A stretch of 64,000 bases of DNA, from positions 124,001 to 188,000 of the forward strand of contig NZ_JBAPLU010000003.1 of assembly GCF_037083825.1 (NCBI RefSeq). Direction: 5' to 3'. Below are positions 8,830 to 17,443 of the stretch, piece after piece. How positions within the stretch are numbered: the first letter of the stretch is position 1; each line of letters starts with the position of its first letter. The notes beneath the pieces are model-generated. The model saw only the letters and a program-made list of their open reading frames with translations. It was not told the DNA's origin and ran no database searches. This DNA is from Klenkia sesuvii. Lineage in GTDB: Bacteria; Actinomycetota; Actinomycetes; Mycobacteriales; Geodermatophilaceae. The position numbers were made by a program, and so were the translations under genes.

Positions 8830-9348
8830 TCAGCGGGTGCTGGGCGGGCCCGTCCCGACGACGGCGTCCATGCCGTCGTCGATGTCGAAGAACCTGGGGA
8901 GCGGCCGGCGGCGCCGCAGCCGCAGCAGCCGGACGGCGGGACGCCGGCGCAGGGCGCGGGTGTCGCGCACGGCGTCGTTGTAGAACCGGCGGGCCAGCCC
9001 CACCCGCCAGGCAGCGTCGTCGACCTCGTCACCGGGGTGCGCGAGGTCCCGCAGCTGCCGGCCCAGGGCGTTCTCGGCGGCCTCGCGGTCACCACCGGGT
9101 GGCCGGCGGGCCTGCGCGACGGCCGACGCCAGCGCCCGCGCCCGCTCCTCGCCCAGGACGGCGGGCCGCTCGCGCGCAGCGGCAGCCGCCAGGTCGGCCC
9201 GGCGGGCGAGGGCGGTGTCGAGCACGTCCCAGGCCCGGTCGACCCGCCCCTCGAGGCGGCGGAGGCGGGTGAGGGTGAACGCGACCCACCCCAGGAGCAG
9301 AAGCACGACGACGCCGGCCACGAGCAGGGCCGAACCGGGCGGGGTCAC
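8830..9348 (-). CDS. LemA-like membrane-anchored protein
   Basis: About 172 aa from GTG 9348. One N-terminal membrane helix (residues 8-28, LLVAGVVVLLLLGWVAFTL), then a helical domain like LemA: LEGRVDRAWDVLDTALARRADL, and later GLARRFYNDAVRDTRALRR, equivalent to the RRxYNxxVxxYN block. The function of LemA proteins is not settled. The C-terminus is Arg-rich and ends in FFDIDDGMDAVVG. It sits where mycobacteria have a Nudix gene between pimA and pdxS. No clear ribosome site precedes the chosen start, so the start is uncertain. Confidence 0.65.
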   Translation of the reverse strand: MTPPGSALLVAGVVVLLLLGWVAFTLTRLRRLEGRVDRAWDVLDTALARRADLAAAAARERPAVLGEERARALASAVAQARRPPGGDREAAENALGRQLRDLAHPGDEVDDAAWRVGLARRFYNDAVRDTRALRRRPAVRLLRLRRRRPLPRFFDIDDGMDAVVGTGPPSTR

Positions 9349-9370
9349 GCCGCAGGAGGCTACCGCTGCC

Positions 9371-10636
9371 TCAGACGTGCCCCCCGCGGCGCAGCCACCG
9401 GGGCAGGACGCTCTCCGGCGAGGCACCCGTGCGGGCGCCCCCCGCCGGGCCCCCCGCCGGGCCCTCGGCCGGGTCGTCGGCCGGGTCGTCGTCGCCGGCG
9501 GTGACCTGGCCGGCACCGGGCGGCGCGACCGTCTCGTAGACGGCGAGGATCTGGTGGGCGACGGTGGACCAGTCGTAGTCCTGGGCCCGGCGGCTGCCCG
9601 CCGCGGCCAACGCGGCCCGGCGCTCCGGGGAGGCCAGCAGGTCCACCAGCTCCCGCCCGAGGGCCGTCGCGTCACCGCGCCGGACGAGCACGCCCGCCGG
9701 GCCGCCCGGCCCGTCGGACAGCACCCGGGCGAACGCGTCGAGGTCGGCGGCCACCACCGGCGCCCCGGCCGCCATGGCCTCCACCAGCACGATGCCGAAG
9801 CTCTCGCCCATGAGGTTGGGGGCGCAGTAGACGTCGACCGACCGCAGGAAGGCGGCCTTGTCCGGTTCGCTGAGCTCGCCCAGCAGGGTGACGGAGGGCG
9901 CCAGGTCGGGGCTCAGCAGGGCCCGCAGCTCGTCGGGGTCGCCGCGCCCGGCAACCAGCAACCGCGCCTCCGGGAGCCTGCCGACGACGGTGCGCATGGC
10001 CTCCAGCAGCACGGGCAACCCCTTGCGGGGTTCGTCGTAGCGGCCGAGGAACCCGACCGTGGGGGTGCCGCTCCCCCGCCGGTACCCGGCCAGCGGCGGA
10101 CCCTCCGCGAACGCCGGGACGTGCACGCCGTTGGGGATGACGACGGCGTCGCCGCCCAGGTGCTCCACCTGCAGCCGCCGGGCGAAGTCCGAGACCGCGA
10201 TGCGCCCGGCGATCTTCTCCAGCCAGGGCCGCACGACCGGCCCCCAGGCCATGAGCCACTTCGACCGCACGCTCGCCGCGTGGAAGGTCGCCACGATGGG
10301 TCCGTCGGCCAGCATGCACACCATCAGCGAGACCGACGGCGGGGCCGGCTCGTGCACGTGCACGACGTCGAACCGGCCCTCGCGCAGCCACCGCCGCACC
10401 CGGTTGGCCGAGACCGGCCCGAACTGCCAGCTGGCCATCGAGCCGTTGTAGGGCACCGGGTTGGCGCGACCGGCCCAGGTGACGTGCGGGGCGGGCACGT
10501 TCTCCTCGTGCTCGGCCGGGGTGAGCACCTCGACGTGGTGGCCGAGCGCGCGGAGGGTCTCGGCCAGGTCGCGCACGTGGTACTGCACGCCGCCGGGGAC
10601 GTCCCACTGGTAGGGGCAGACCAGCCCGATCCTCAT
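9371..10636 (-). CDS. pimA: Phosphatidylinositol alpha-mannosyltransferase PimA (GT4)
   Basis: First mannosyl transfer from GDP-mannose to phosphatidylinositol on the inner face of the membrane, starting PIM biosynthesis. 421 aa from ATG 10636. GT-B fold: N-terminal acceptor domain with YQWDVPGGVQYHVRDLAE and a membrane-facing region (VATFHAASVRSKWLMAWGP), then the sugar-nucleotide domain with GFLGRYDEPRKGL and ESFGIVLVEAMAAGAPVVA. The last 50 residues are an acidic Gly/Pro/Asp-rich tail, probably disordered. ATG overlaps the upstream acyltransferase stop by 4 nt. Confidence 0.93.
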   Translation of the reverse strand: MRIGLVCPYQWDVPGGVQYHVRDLAETLRALGHHVEVLTPAEHEENVPAPHVTWAGRANPVPYNGSMASWQFGPVSANRVRRWLREGRFDVVHVHEPAPPSVSLMVCMLADGPIVATFHAASVRSKWLMAWGPVVRPWLEKIAGRIAVSDFARRLQVEHLGGDAVVIPNGVHVPAFAEGPPLAGYRRGSGTPTVGFLGRYDEPRKGLPVLLEAMRTVVGRLPEARLLVAGRGDPDELRALLSPDLAPSVTLLGELSEPDKAAFLRSVDVYCAPNLMGESFGIVLVEAMAAGAPVVAADLDAFARVLSDGPGGPAGVLVRRGDATALGRELVDLLASPERRAALAAAGSRRAQDYDWSTVAHQILAVYETVAPPGAGQVTAGDDDPADDPAEGPAGGPAGGARTGASPESVLPRWLRRGGHV

Positions 10637-11547
10637 CGTCGTGCCCGCGGTGGGTCCGGCGGGACGTCGGCCCAGATGCGGCCCAGCTGGTGCCAGTCGG
10701 CCGGGGCCTGCGCGATGCCGCGGGCGAACGCGTCGGCGATGCCCTGCGTGCCGGCCCGCACGCGGTCGCGCAGGCGGCCCGGGCCGTGGACGTCGACCTC
10801 GGGGTGCACGGTGAGCCGCCAGCCGTCGCCCGCGAAGCTGCACACCACGGGCAGGAGCACCGCGCCGGTGCGCGCGGCCAGCAATGCCGGGCCGCCGGGC
10901 ATCCTGGTCGGGCGCCCGAAGAAGTCCACGGGGATGCCCGACGCGGACAGGTCTCGGTCGACCAGCAGGCACACCGACCGGCCGGCCTGCAACCACTCGG
11001 TGAGCAGCGCCGAGCTGGGTCGGTCCCCGCCGGTCAGCGGCACCACCCGGAAGCCGAGGGACTCGCGGTAGGCCAGGAAGCGCCGGTACAGCTGCTCGGG
11101 CCGCAGCCGTTCGGCGACGGTCATGAACGGCTCGCCCAGCCAGTCGACGAACCAGACGCCGGCGGCGTCCCAGTTGCCGCTGTGCGGCAGGGCCAGCACG
11201 ATCGGCCGGCCGGCGGCCCGCGCGGCCTCGATGTGCTCGCGGCCGGGCACGGTGCTGTCCCGGAGCACCCGGGCGGTGCCCAGCGTGGGCAGCCGGAAGG
11301 CCTCCAGCCAGTACCGGGCGTAGGAGCGCACGGCGTCGCGGGTCAGCGCGTCCAGCTCGGGGCCGTCGGCACCGGTGGCGACCCGCAGGTTGGCCCGCAG
11401 CTGCCGCACGCCGCGCCCGTCGCGCCCGGCCGCCCACGCGCCGGCCCGGTCGAAGGCGGTGCGGGCCAGGGGCTCGGGCAAGGCCTTCACCGCACCCCAG
11501 CCCGCCGCGTACCCGGCGTCGACCAGCCGGTCGCGCAGGGCGCTCAC
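10633..11547 (-). CDS. Phosphatidylinositol mannoside acyltransferase (PatA/LpxL family)
   Basis: Lipid A lauroyl-acyltransferase-like family; in this gene order it corresponds to PatA, which acylates the PimA-added mannose. 304 aa from GTG 11547. Acyltransferase motif HSGNWD (H-x4-D) near residue 125 (VLALPHSGNWDAAG), then VCLLVDRDLSASGIPVDFFG and MPGGPALLAARTGAVLLPV. Coupled by 4-nt overlaps to pgsA upstream and pimA downstream. The patA symbol is left out because acceptor specificity is inferred from context. Confidence 0.92.
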   Translation of the reverse strand: MSALRDRLVDAGYAAGWGAVKALPEPLARTAFDRAGAWAAGRDGRGVRQLRANLRVATGADGPELDALTRDAVRSYARYWLEAFRLPTLGTARVLRDSTVPGREHIEAARAAGRPIVLALPHSGNWDAAGVWFVDWLGEPFMTVAERLRPEQLYRRFLAYRESLGFRVVPLTGGDRPSSALLTEWLQAGRSVCLLVDRDLSASGIPVDFFGRPTRMPGGPALLAARTGAVLLPVVCSFAGDGWRLTVHPEVDVHGPGRLRDRVRAGTQGIADAFARGIAQAPADWHQLGRIWADVPPDPPRARR

Positions 11548-12158
11548 CGGAGCGTGCGCCCGGCGGCCTGCTCGTGGACCGCGGCGAACCGCTGCCCGAC
11601 GGTGATGGTGCTGCCCACCAGCAGCACCCACAGGCACACCTGCAGGGCGTAGGGGATGCCGATGCCGGTGAAGCCGGTGCCCACCAGCACGAGGATCAGG
11701 CGTTCGGTGCGCTCGACGAGGCCGACGTCGCAACGCAGGCCCATGCCCTCGGCCCGGGCCTTGACGTAGGAGGTGAGGACGCCGAGCACCAGGCAGGTCA
11801 GCGCCAGCCAGACCACCATGCGGTTGTCCCCCGCGCCGGAGAACCACCAGGCCAGCGCGGCGAAGATCGCGGCGTCGGCGGCCCGGTCGCCGGTGGAGTC
11901 CAGCACCGCGCCGAACACCGACCCACCGCCGCGGGCCCGGGCCAGCGCGCCGTCGAGCATGTCGAGCAGGACGAACACGGTGACCGCGACCGCACCCCAC
12001 CACAGCCAGCCGTTGCCGATGAGGAAGACGGCCGAGACGACCGCCCCGACGGTGCCGATCACGGTGATGGCGTCGGCGGTCACCCCCAGCCGCACCAGCG
12101 TGCGCACCACGGGCGCCCAGACCCGGGCGACGGCGGGCCGGAGGTTGACACCCAGCAT
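11544..12158 (-). CDS. pgsA: Phosphatidylinositol phosphate synthase (CDP-alcohol phosphatidyltransferase)
   Basis: Membrane enzyme joining CDP-diacylglycerol and inositol phosphate, the first step towards PI and PIMs. 204 aa from ATG 12158. The family signature DGx2ARx8Gx3Dx3D is complete at residues 69-90 (DMLDGALAR ... FGAVLDSTGDR). Six hydrophobic segments. TGA of the HIT gene and this ATG share one base (TGATG). The usual mycobacterial name is pgsA1 or pis; the substrate follows from the pimA/patA context. Confidence 0.93.
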   Translation of the reverse strand: MLGVNLRPAVARVWAPVVRTLVRLGVTADAITVIGTVGAVVSAVFLIGNGWLWWGAVAVTVFVLLDMLDGALARARGGGSVFGAVLDSTGDRAADAAIFAALAWWFSGAGDNRMVVWLALTCLVLGVLTSYVKARAEGMGLRCDVGLVERTERLILVLVGTGFTGIGIPYALQVCLWVLLVGSTITVGQRFAAVHEQAAGRTLR

Positions 12159-12697
12159 CAGTCGGCCGACCCCACGGCACGGGGCCAGGCGTCCGCGAGC
12201 AGGGCCCGGGTCTCCCGCAGCACCTGCGGCAGGACCCGGGTCAGACCCACGACCGGCATGAAGTTGGTGTCCCCGCCCCAGCGGGGCACGGCGTGCTGGT
12301 GCAGGTGGTCGGCGATGCCGGCCCCGGCCACCGACCCCTGGTTCATGCCGATGTTGAACCCGTGCGCGCCGCTGACCCCGCGCACCACCCGCATCGCCGT
12401 CTGGGTGAACGACCCCAGCTCGGCGACCTCCTCGGCGGTGAGGTCGGTGTAGTCGGGCACGTGCCGGTACGGGACCACCATGAGGTGGCCGGCGTTGTAG
12501 GGGTAGAGGTTGAGCACGGCGAAGACCGTCGTCCCGCGGGCCACCACCAGCCCCTCCTCGTCGTCCATGGCCGGGATCAGGCAGAACGGGCAGTCGTGGT
12601 CCCCGGTGGGCTTGTTCTCCCCCCGGATGTAGGCCATGCGGTAGGGGGTCCACAGCTGCTCGAAGACCGAGCCGGGGCCGCCGTCGTCGGGGTTCAC
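12158..12697 (-). CDS. HIT family protein (AP4A-phosphorylase/hydrolase-like)
   Basis: Nucleotide-binding HIT domain; actinobacterial members in this position act on diadenosine tetraphosphate-type nucleotides. 179 aa from GTG 12697. YIRGENKPTGDHDCPFCLIP near the N-terminus provides the CxxC pair, NLYPYNAGHLMVVPYRHV follows, and the histidine triad reads HLHQHAVPRW. GTG overlaps the thrS stop by 4 nt. The thrS-HIT-pgsA link is conserved across actinobacteria; the reason is unknown. Confidence 0.94.
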   Translation of the reverse strand: MNPDDGGPGSVFEQLWTPYRMAYIRGENKPTGDHDCPFCLIPAMDDEEGLVVARGTTVFAVLNLYPYNAGHLMVVPYRHVPDYTDLTAEEVAELGSFTQTAMRVVRGVSGAHGFNIGMNQGSVAGAGIADHLHQHAVPRWGGDTNFMPVVGLTRVLPQVLRETRALLADAWPRAVGSAD

Positions 12698-14745
12698 GGC
12701 GCCCCGGTGGGGTCGTCGTTGCGCCGGTCGGCCACCCACGCAGCGACCGCCTCGACGGCGTCGGCGACCGGGACCCCGTTGCGCTGGCTGCCGTCGCGGT
12801 ACCGGAAGGACACCGCGCCGGCCTCGGCGTCGGTCGCCCCGGCGATGAGCACGAAGGGCACCTTCTGCTTGGCGGCGGTGCGGATCTTCTTCTGCATGCG
12901 GTCGTCGGAGTCGTCGACCTCGACCCGGATGCCCCGGGCCCGCAGCTGGGCGGCCACGTCGTCCAGGTAGGGCACCTGCTCGTCGGTGATCGGGATGCCG
13001 ACGACCTGCACCGGGGCCAGCCACGCGGGGAAGGCACCGGCGTAGTGCTCGGTCAGGACCCCGAAGAACCGCTCGATGGAGCCGAACAGCGCCCGGTGCA
13101 GCATGACCGGCCGCTGCCGGGACCCGTCGGCCGCGGTGTACTCCAGGCCGAAGCGCTCGGGCAGGTTGAAGTCCACCTGGATGGTCGACATCTGCCAGGT
13201 GCGGCCGATGGCGTCCTTGGCCTGCACCGAGATCTTGGGGCCGTAGAAGGCCGCGCCGCCCGGGTCGGGGAACAGCTCCAGCCCGGAGTCGACGGCGGCC
13301 TGGCGCAGCGCCTCGGTGGCCCGCTCCCAGCTCTCGTCGGTGCCCACGGACTTCTCCGGGTTGCGGGTGGACAGCTCGAGGTAGAAGTCGCTGAGCCCGT
13401 AGTCGGCCAGCAGCCCGAGCACGAAGTCCAGCAGCGCCCCCAGCTCGCCGGCCATCTGCTCGGGGGTGCAGTAGATGTGCGCGTCGTCCTGGGTGAAGCC
13501 GCGGGCCCGGGTGAGGCCGTGCACCACGCCGGACTTCTCGTACCGGTAGACGGTGCCGAACTCGAACAGCCGCAGCGGCAGCTCGCGGTAGGAGCGCCCC
13601 CGGGAGTCGAAGACCAGGTTGTGCATCGGGCAGTTCATCGGCTTGAGGTAGTAGTCCTGCCCCTGCCGGCGGACGTGGCCCTCGGCGTCGCGCTCCTCGT
13701 CCAGCTGCATCGCCGGGTACATGCCCTCGGCGTACCAGTCCAGGTGCCCGGAGGTCTCGAACAGCTGGCCCTTGGTGATGTGCGGGGTGTTGACGAAGGA
13801 GTACCCGGCCTGCTCGTGCCGCTGCTGGCTGTACTTCTCCAGCTCGCGCCGCACGATGCCACCCTTGGGGTGGAACACGGCCAGCCCGGACCCGACCTGC
13901 TCGGGGAAGCTGAAGAGGTCGAGCTCGGTGCCCAGCTTGCGGTGGTCGCGCCGCTCGGCCTCGGCCAGCTGCTCCTGGTGGGCGCGGAGGGCGTCCTTGG
14001 ACTCCCACGCGGTGCCGTACACCCGCTGCAGCTGCGGGTTCTTCTCGTCGCCGCGCCAGTAGGCAGCGGCCACCCGGGTGAGGGCGAAGGCCGGGATGCT
14101 CGAGGTGCGGGGCAGGTGCGGGCCGCGGCACAGGTCGGTCCAGACCCGCTCCTTCGACCTCGGGTCGAGGTTGTCGTACATGGTCAGCTGGGCGCCACCG
14201 ACCTCGACGTCGGCGCCCTCGGCGGCCTCGGACAGGTCGGCGCCGGCACCGCCCTTGAGGCCGATGAGCTCCAGCTTGTACGGCTCGTGGGACAGCTCCG
14301 CGCGGGCGTCGTCGTCGCTGATCTCGCGGCGGGCGAAGAACTGCCCCTCCTTGACGATGGCCTGCATGCGCTTCTCGATCGCCTGCAGGTCCTCGGGGGT
14401 GAACGGCTTCTCTGGGTCGACGTCGTAGTAGAAGCCGTTCTCCACCGGCGGGCCGATGCCCAGCCGGGTGCCCGGGAAGAGGTCCTGGACCGCCTGGGCC
14501 AGCACGTGCGCCGTGGAGTGCCGGATGACGGCCCGGCCGTCGGGGCTCGACGCCGGGACCGGCTCCACGTCGGTGTCGACCTCCGGGGCCCAGGCCAGGT
14601 CCTTCAGCTCGCCGCCGACCCGGACGACGACCGCGGCGTCGGGGCCCTTGAGCGGGACGCCGGCGTCCTTGAGCGCCTGGGTCGCCGTGGTCCCACCCGG
14701 CACCTGGACGGCGGCGACGGCGGGGGCGGGGGGCGCGGCTGGCAC
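12694..14745 (-). CDS. thrS: Threonine--tRNA ligase
   Basis: Charges tRNA-Thr. 683 aa from GTG 14745, chosen because AGGAG lies 7 nt upstream. TGS domain (residues 1-75), editing domain with HSTAHVLAQAVQDLFP, class II core with zinc ligands in MNCPMH, in DDAHIYC (motif 2 loop TRARGFTQDDAHIYC) and in MLHRALFGSIERFFG (motif 3), then the anticodon-binding domain (PVQVVGIPITDEQVPY onward). Heads a long minus-strand run of coupled lipid genes. Confidence 0.97.
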   Translation of the reverse strand: MPAAPPAPAVAAVQVPGGTTATQALKDAGVPLKGPDAAVVVRVGGELKDLAWAPEVDTDVEPVPASSPDGRAVIRHSTAHVLAQAVQDLFPGTRLGIGPPVENGFYYDVDPEKPFTPEDLQAIEKRMQAIVKEGQFFARREISDDDARAELSHEPYKLELIGLKGGAGADLSEAAEGADVEVGGAQLTMYDNLDPRSKERVWTDLCRGPHLPRTSSIPAFALTRVAAAYWRGDEKNPQLQRVYGTAWESKDALRAHQEQLAEAERRDHRKLGTELDLFSFPEQVGSGLAVFHPKGGIVRRELEKYSQQRHEQAGYSFVNTPHITKGQLFETSGHLDWYAEGMYPAMQLDEERDAEGHVRRQGQDYYLKPMNCPMHNLVFDSRGRSYRELPLRLFEFGTVYRYEKSGVVHGLTRARGFTQDDAHIYCTPEQMAGELGALLDFVLGLLADYGLSDFYLELSTRNPEKSVGTDESWERATEALRQAAVDSGLELFPDPGGAAFYGPKISVQAKDAIGRTWQMSTIQVDFNLPERFGLEYTAADGSRQRPVMLHRALFGSIERFFGVLTEHYAGAFPAWLAPVQVVGIPITDEQVPYLDDVAAQLRARGIRVEVDDSDDRMQKKIRTAAKQKVPFVLIAGATDAEAGAVSFRYRDGSQRNGVPVADAVEAVAAWVADRRNDDPTGAP

Positions 14746-14866
14746 AGCAGTACTCCTGGGGACGGCGCAGAGGGACACCGCGAGAGTACGGCCCGCCCCT
14801 GTCCGGACCACGTGCGTTCGGCGGGCGTCGGCCAGCCCGCGTGGTCAGCCGCCGTCCCGGCGCCGA

Positions 14867-15247
14867 TCAGCCCGCCCGCAGGCGACGCAGCTGGGCGTCC
14901 AGGTGCGGCCGGGCCCGGCGCTGCCCACCCCGCTCGGCGACCGCAGCCGCCAGGGACTCCAGGGCCCGCGCGACCCGGGCGGCGTCCGGCGTCCACCCCC
15001 GGGCGCGGCACTCGGCCAACCACTCGACGGCCCCCCGGTGCCCACGGGCCGCGTTGCAGCGGCTGCAGGCGGCCACCTCGTTCTCCGCCCACGACGGCCC
15101 GCCGCGCACCCGGGGCACGACGTGCTCGGTGGTGGGTCGCACGTGCCGGTCGAAGGCGCGCCCGCACCACACGCAGGTGGGCCCGTCCCGGTCCAGAGCC
15201 GCCGCCAGGCGTGCCGCGCGGTCGGGCTGGGCGCTCACCCCCGCCAT
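14867..15247 (-). CDS. HNH endonuclease domain protein
   Basis: 126 aa from ATG 15247. HNH/zinc knuckle layout: CVWCGRAFDRHVRPTTEHVVPR, then CSRCNAARG, i.e. two CxxC pairs around a His-bearing beta hairpin. The rest is a helical Arg/Ala-rich tail. No partner genes suggest a restriction system; it stands alone between thrS and a plus-strand reductase. Free-standing HNH proteins of this size are common in actinobacteria and mostly unstudied. Confidence 0.8.
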   Translation of the reverse strand: MAGVSAQPDRAARLAAALDRDGPTCVWCGRAFDRHVRPTTEHVVPRVRGGPSWAENEVAACSRCNAARGHRGAVEWLAECRARGWTPDAARVARALESLAAAVAERGGQRRARPHLDAQLRRLRAG

Positions 15248-15341
15248 GGTCCCCCTGCTCGGGCCGTCCCGCCGCCGCCGATGATTCCCGGCGACCGTCG
15301 GGGTCGATCCCCCTGACGAACCCCCGAGCGAGGAGCGACCC

Positions 15342-15878
15342 ATGGGCAGCATCAAGGTGCACGAGTTCACCACCGTCGACGGCGTGGTCGACGCCCCGAT
15401 GTGGACGGTGGACTACGGCTTCCCCGACGACCTGGCCGCCGCCGTGGGCACGCTGACCGACGGTGCCGACGGCATCCTGCTGGGCCGCCGGACCTACGAG
15501 ATGTTCGGTCTGGCCTGGTCCACCCGCACGGCCGAGGACGACCCCGGCGCCCCGTTCTTCAACGAGACCCCCAAGCACGTCGTCTCCGCGACGCTCACCG
15601 ACCCGGGCTGGGGCCCGGCCCAGGTGCTCCCCTACGACGCCGACCGCCTGCGGGCGCTGAAGGCCGAGCACGACCTCTACGTCAGCGGCAGCGTCACGCT
15701 GGTGCGGGCGATGCTCGCCGACGGACTGGTCGACGAGCTGCACCAGTTCGTCTACCCGGTCGCGCTCGGCACCGGCCCCCGGCTGTTCCCCGAAGGGGCG
15801 CCGCGCACCCCGCTGGCCCTGCTGGACGCCCGGCCGCTGAGCAACGGGGTGGTCCACCTGGTCCACGGCCCCGCCTGA
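15342..15878 (+). CDS. RibD C-terminal / dihydrofolate-reductase-like family protein
   Basis: NADPH-dependent reductase-like fold (RibD_C family); true substrates of these stand-alone copies are mostly unknown. 178 aa from ATG 15342 with GAGGAG 7 nt upstream. Visible blocks: KVHEFTTVDGVVDAP, GILLGRRTYEMF, LYVSGSVTLVRAMLADGLVDEL and FVYPVALGTGPRLFPEG, the normal nucleotide-binding and dimer parts. Ends before a strong hairpin at 15921-15949. Monocistronic. Confidence 0.9.
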   Translation: MGSIKVHEFTTVDGVVDAPMWTVDYGFPDDLAAAVGTLTDGADGILLGRRTYEMFGLAWSTRTAEDDPGAPFFNETPKHVVSATLTDPGWGPAQVLPYDADRLRALKAEHDLYVSGSVTLVRAMLADGLVDELHQFVYPVALGTGPRLFPEGAPRTPLALLDARPLSNGVVHLVHGPA

Positions 15879-15920
15879 GCCACGGCCCCGACTGGCGCAG
15901 GGCCTGTCCGGAACGCCGAC

Positions 15921-15949
15921 GGCCCCCGTCCTCGACGAGGACGGGGGCC
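15921..15949. terminator. Strong GC hairpin after the reductase gene
   Basis: Perfect inverted repeat with arms GGCCCCCGTCCTC and GAGGACGGGGGCC and a 3-nt loop, followed by GTTCGT. It lies between the plus-strand reductase and the 3' end of the minus-strand tRNA-Val, so it can stop transcription from both sides. Confidence 0.8.
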
Positions 15950-15954
15950 GTTCG

Positions 15955-16029
15955 TGGTGGGCGATACTGGGATCGAACCAGTGACCTCTTCGGTGTGAAC
16001 GAAGCGCTCTACCGCTGAGCCAATCGCCC
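15955..16029 (-). tRNA. tRNA-Val (anticodon CAC)
   Basis: Minus-strand cloverleaf: acceptor GGGCGAT/ATCGCCC, D arm with GCTCAGCGGTAGAGC, anticodon arm CTTCG-TTCACAC-CGAAG (anticodon CAC, reads GUG), T arm CTGGTTCGATCCCAG. Discriminator A is followed by genomic CCA (15957-15955), which the other tRNAs in the window lack. Its 3' half is identical over 35 bp to the tRNA-Val(GAC) at 18972-19043, in opposite orientation. Confidence 0.95.
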
Positions 16030-16061
16030 GGCTGCGGTGCGGCGACCAGTGTGCCAGACGC

Positions 16062-16565
16062 CTACCGCCACATCGGCACCCACCCCGGAACCCAGCTGGG
16101 CACCCCCAGCACGTGCATGACGACGACCACCACGAGGTAGACGAACGCGGCGGTGGCCAGGGCGACCAGCACCCGCACCCAGACCGCCTGCCGGCCCAGC
16201 CAGTCGGTCCAGCGCTTCACGTTGCGCTTGGTGAACTCCAGCAACCGCTCGGCCCAGGTGAACTCGGTGGCGAGCACGAACAGGGCGGCGATCACGGTCA
16301 GCCAGCCGGGGCCGGGCAGCGGGATGGTCACGAGGCCGAAGACCAGCAGCAGCGAGCCCCCGACGCCGACGGCGGCCCGGTAGGCGGTGTCGGCGGTCCT
16401 GTTCGCGGCCAGGCGGCGTCGCCACCGGCGCCGGCCGATCCGCTCGCGCAGGCTGTCGACGTCGTCGCCGTCGTAGCGGGTCCGACGCTCCTCGCGGCTC
16501 TCCCGGGGACGACGGCCCTCGGGGCTGTCCGCGGCGGTGGCCGTGTCGGACCCGCTGCTGCTCAA
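16062..16565 (-). CDS. TIGR02611 / PGPGW-type membrane protein
   Basis: 167 aa from ATG 16565. Charged N-terminus of about 60 residues, then hydrophobic helices with the family motif IPLPGPGWLTV and another pair near the end (VRVLVALATAAFVYLVVVVV). Function unknown. ATG overlaps the anti-sigma gene stop by 4 nt, so it is the third gene of the sigma/anti-sigma operon and could act with the membrane anti-sigma factor; that is inference. Confidence 0.85.
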   Translation of the reverse strand: MSSSGSDTATAADSPEGRRPRESREERRTRYDGDDVDSLRERIGRRRWRRRLAANRTADTAYRAAVGVGGSLLLVFGLVTIPLPGPGWLTVIAALFVLATEFTWAERLLEFTKRNVKRWTDWLGRQAVWVRVLVALATAAFVYLVVVVVMHVLGVPSWVPGWVPMWR

Positions 16566-17443
16566 CTGGTCACCTGTCCGTTCGCGACGACGTCGGTGGG
16601 CTCGGTCGGGGCCTGCCGGCCGGGTTCGAGACTGATGGCGTACGCCGAGAAGTCACCGAGCCCGGTCGCCTCGGAGCCTACGGTCCGCAGGTCGGTCGCA
16701 CCGGACACCACGTCGAAGGTGCCCAACGCCTCCGGACCGTCGGCGGTGACGCCCCAGAGCACGTAGGTGCTGGTGGCGGTGTCGTTGACGGACATCCCGT
16801 CGACGACCACCTGGGCCTGCCCGTCGCGCGCGACGACGGTGGCGACGGTGCGGCCGTCGTGCTCCATCGGGGCCACGGTGACCTCCCCGGGCGCCAGCAG
16901 GGCCGACATCATCGACGCCTGGCTGGCCGCGGTGGCCTGCGCGGCGTCCCGGTCGCGGACCAGGGTCACGTTCCACACCCCGAGCCCCAGCACGGCGGCC
17001 ACCCCGGCGGCCAGCACCGCGCGGGGGGCGACCCCGCGCCACCCACGGGTCCGGCTCGGACGGCGGGTCCGCGCACCGTGCCGCGGCAGCGCGACCACGT
17101 CGGCCACGTCGGCCACCGACGGCTGCGCGACCTGCGGGGCGGGCGCGGCGGCGACGTCGTCCCCGGCCGGCCGGCCGGCGGCACCGGGCACCTGCTCGGT
17201 CTCGGCGACGGCGGCCCGCAGGCGGTCCCGCAGGGCGGGCGACGGCTCGGCCGCGGGGAGGTCGGTGGCCATCGCGGCCATCACCTCGCCGGTGTCGGAG
17301 ACCGTGCGGGCGCAGCGGGCGCAGCCGTCGAGGTGCTGGCCGAAGACGGCCTCGTCCTCGGGCTCCAGGGCGTGCAGGGCCCACCCGACAGCCATCTCGT
17401 CGAACTGCTCGTGGTCGTCGTCCAGGTGCCGGCGGGGGCTCAT
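16562..17443 (-). CDS. Anti-sigma factor, RskA-like, zinc-binding (ZAS)
   Basis: Membrane anti-sigma factor that holds the partner ECF sigma factor inactive. 293 aa from ATG 17443. N-terminal sigma-binding domain with ZAS motif HLDGCARCART (HxxxCxxC) near residue 40, Ala/Pro-rich linker, one membrane helix (residues 140-160, APRAVLAAGVAAVLGLGVWN) and an extracytoplasmic RskA domain with YVLWGVTADGPEALGTFDV. ATG overlaps the sigma gene stop by 4 nt. Release presumably involves regulated proteolysis, as for mycobacterial RskA. Confidence 0.93.
   Translation of the reverse strand: MSPRRHLDDDHEQFDEMAVGWALHALEPEDEAVFGQHLDGCARCARTVSDTGEVMAAMATDLPAAEPSPALRDRLRAAVAETEQVPGAAGRPAGDDVAAAPAPQVAQPSVADVADVVALPRHGARTRRPSRTRGWRGVAPRAVLAAGVAAVLGLGVWNVTLVRDRDAAQATAASQASMMSALLAPGEVTVAPMEHDGRTVATVVARDGQAQVVVDGMSVNDTATSTYVLWGVTADGPEALGTFDVVSGATDLRTVGSEATGLGDFSAYAISLEPGRQAPTEPTDVVANGQVTS

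Noticed and set aside
14867..15247. HNH protein as part of a defence island
   Set aside because: No methyltransferase, helicase, toxin or other defence gene beside it; neighbours are thrS and a reductase.
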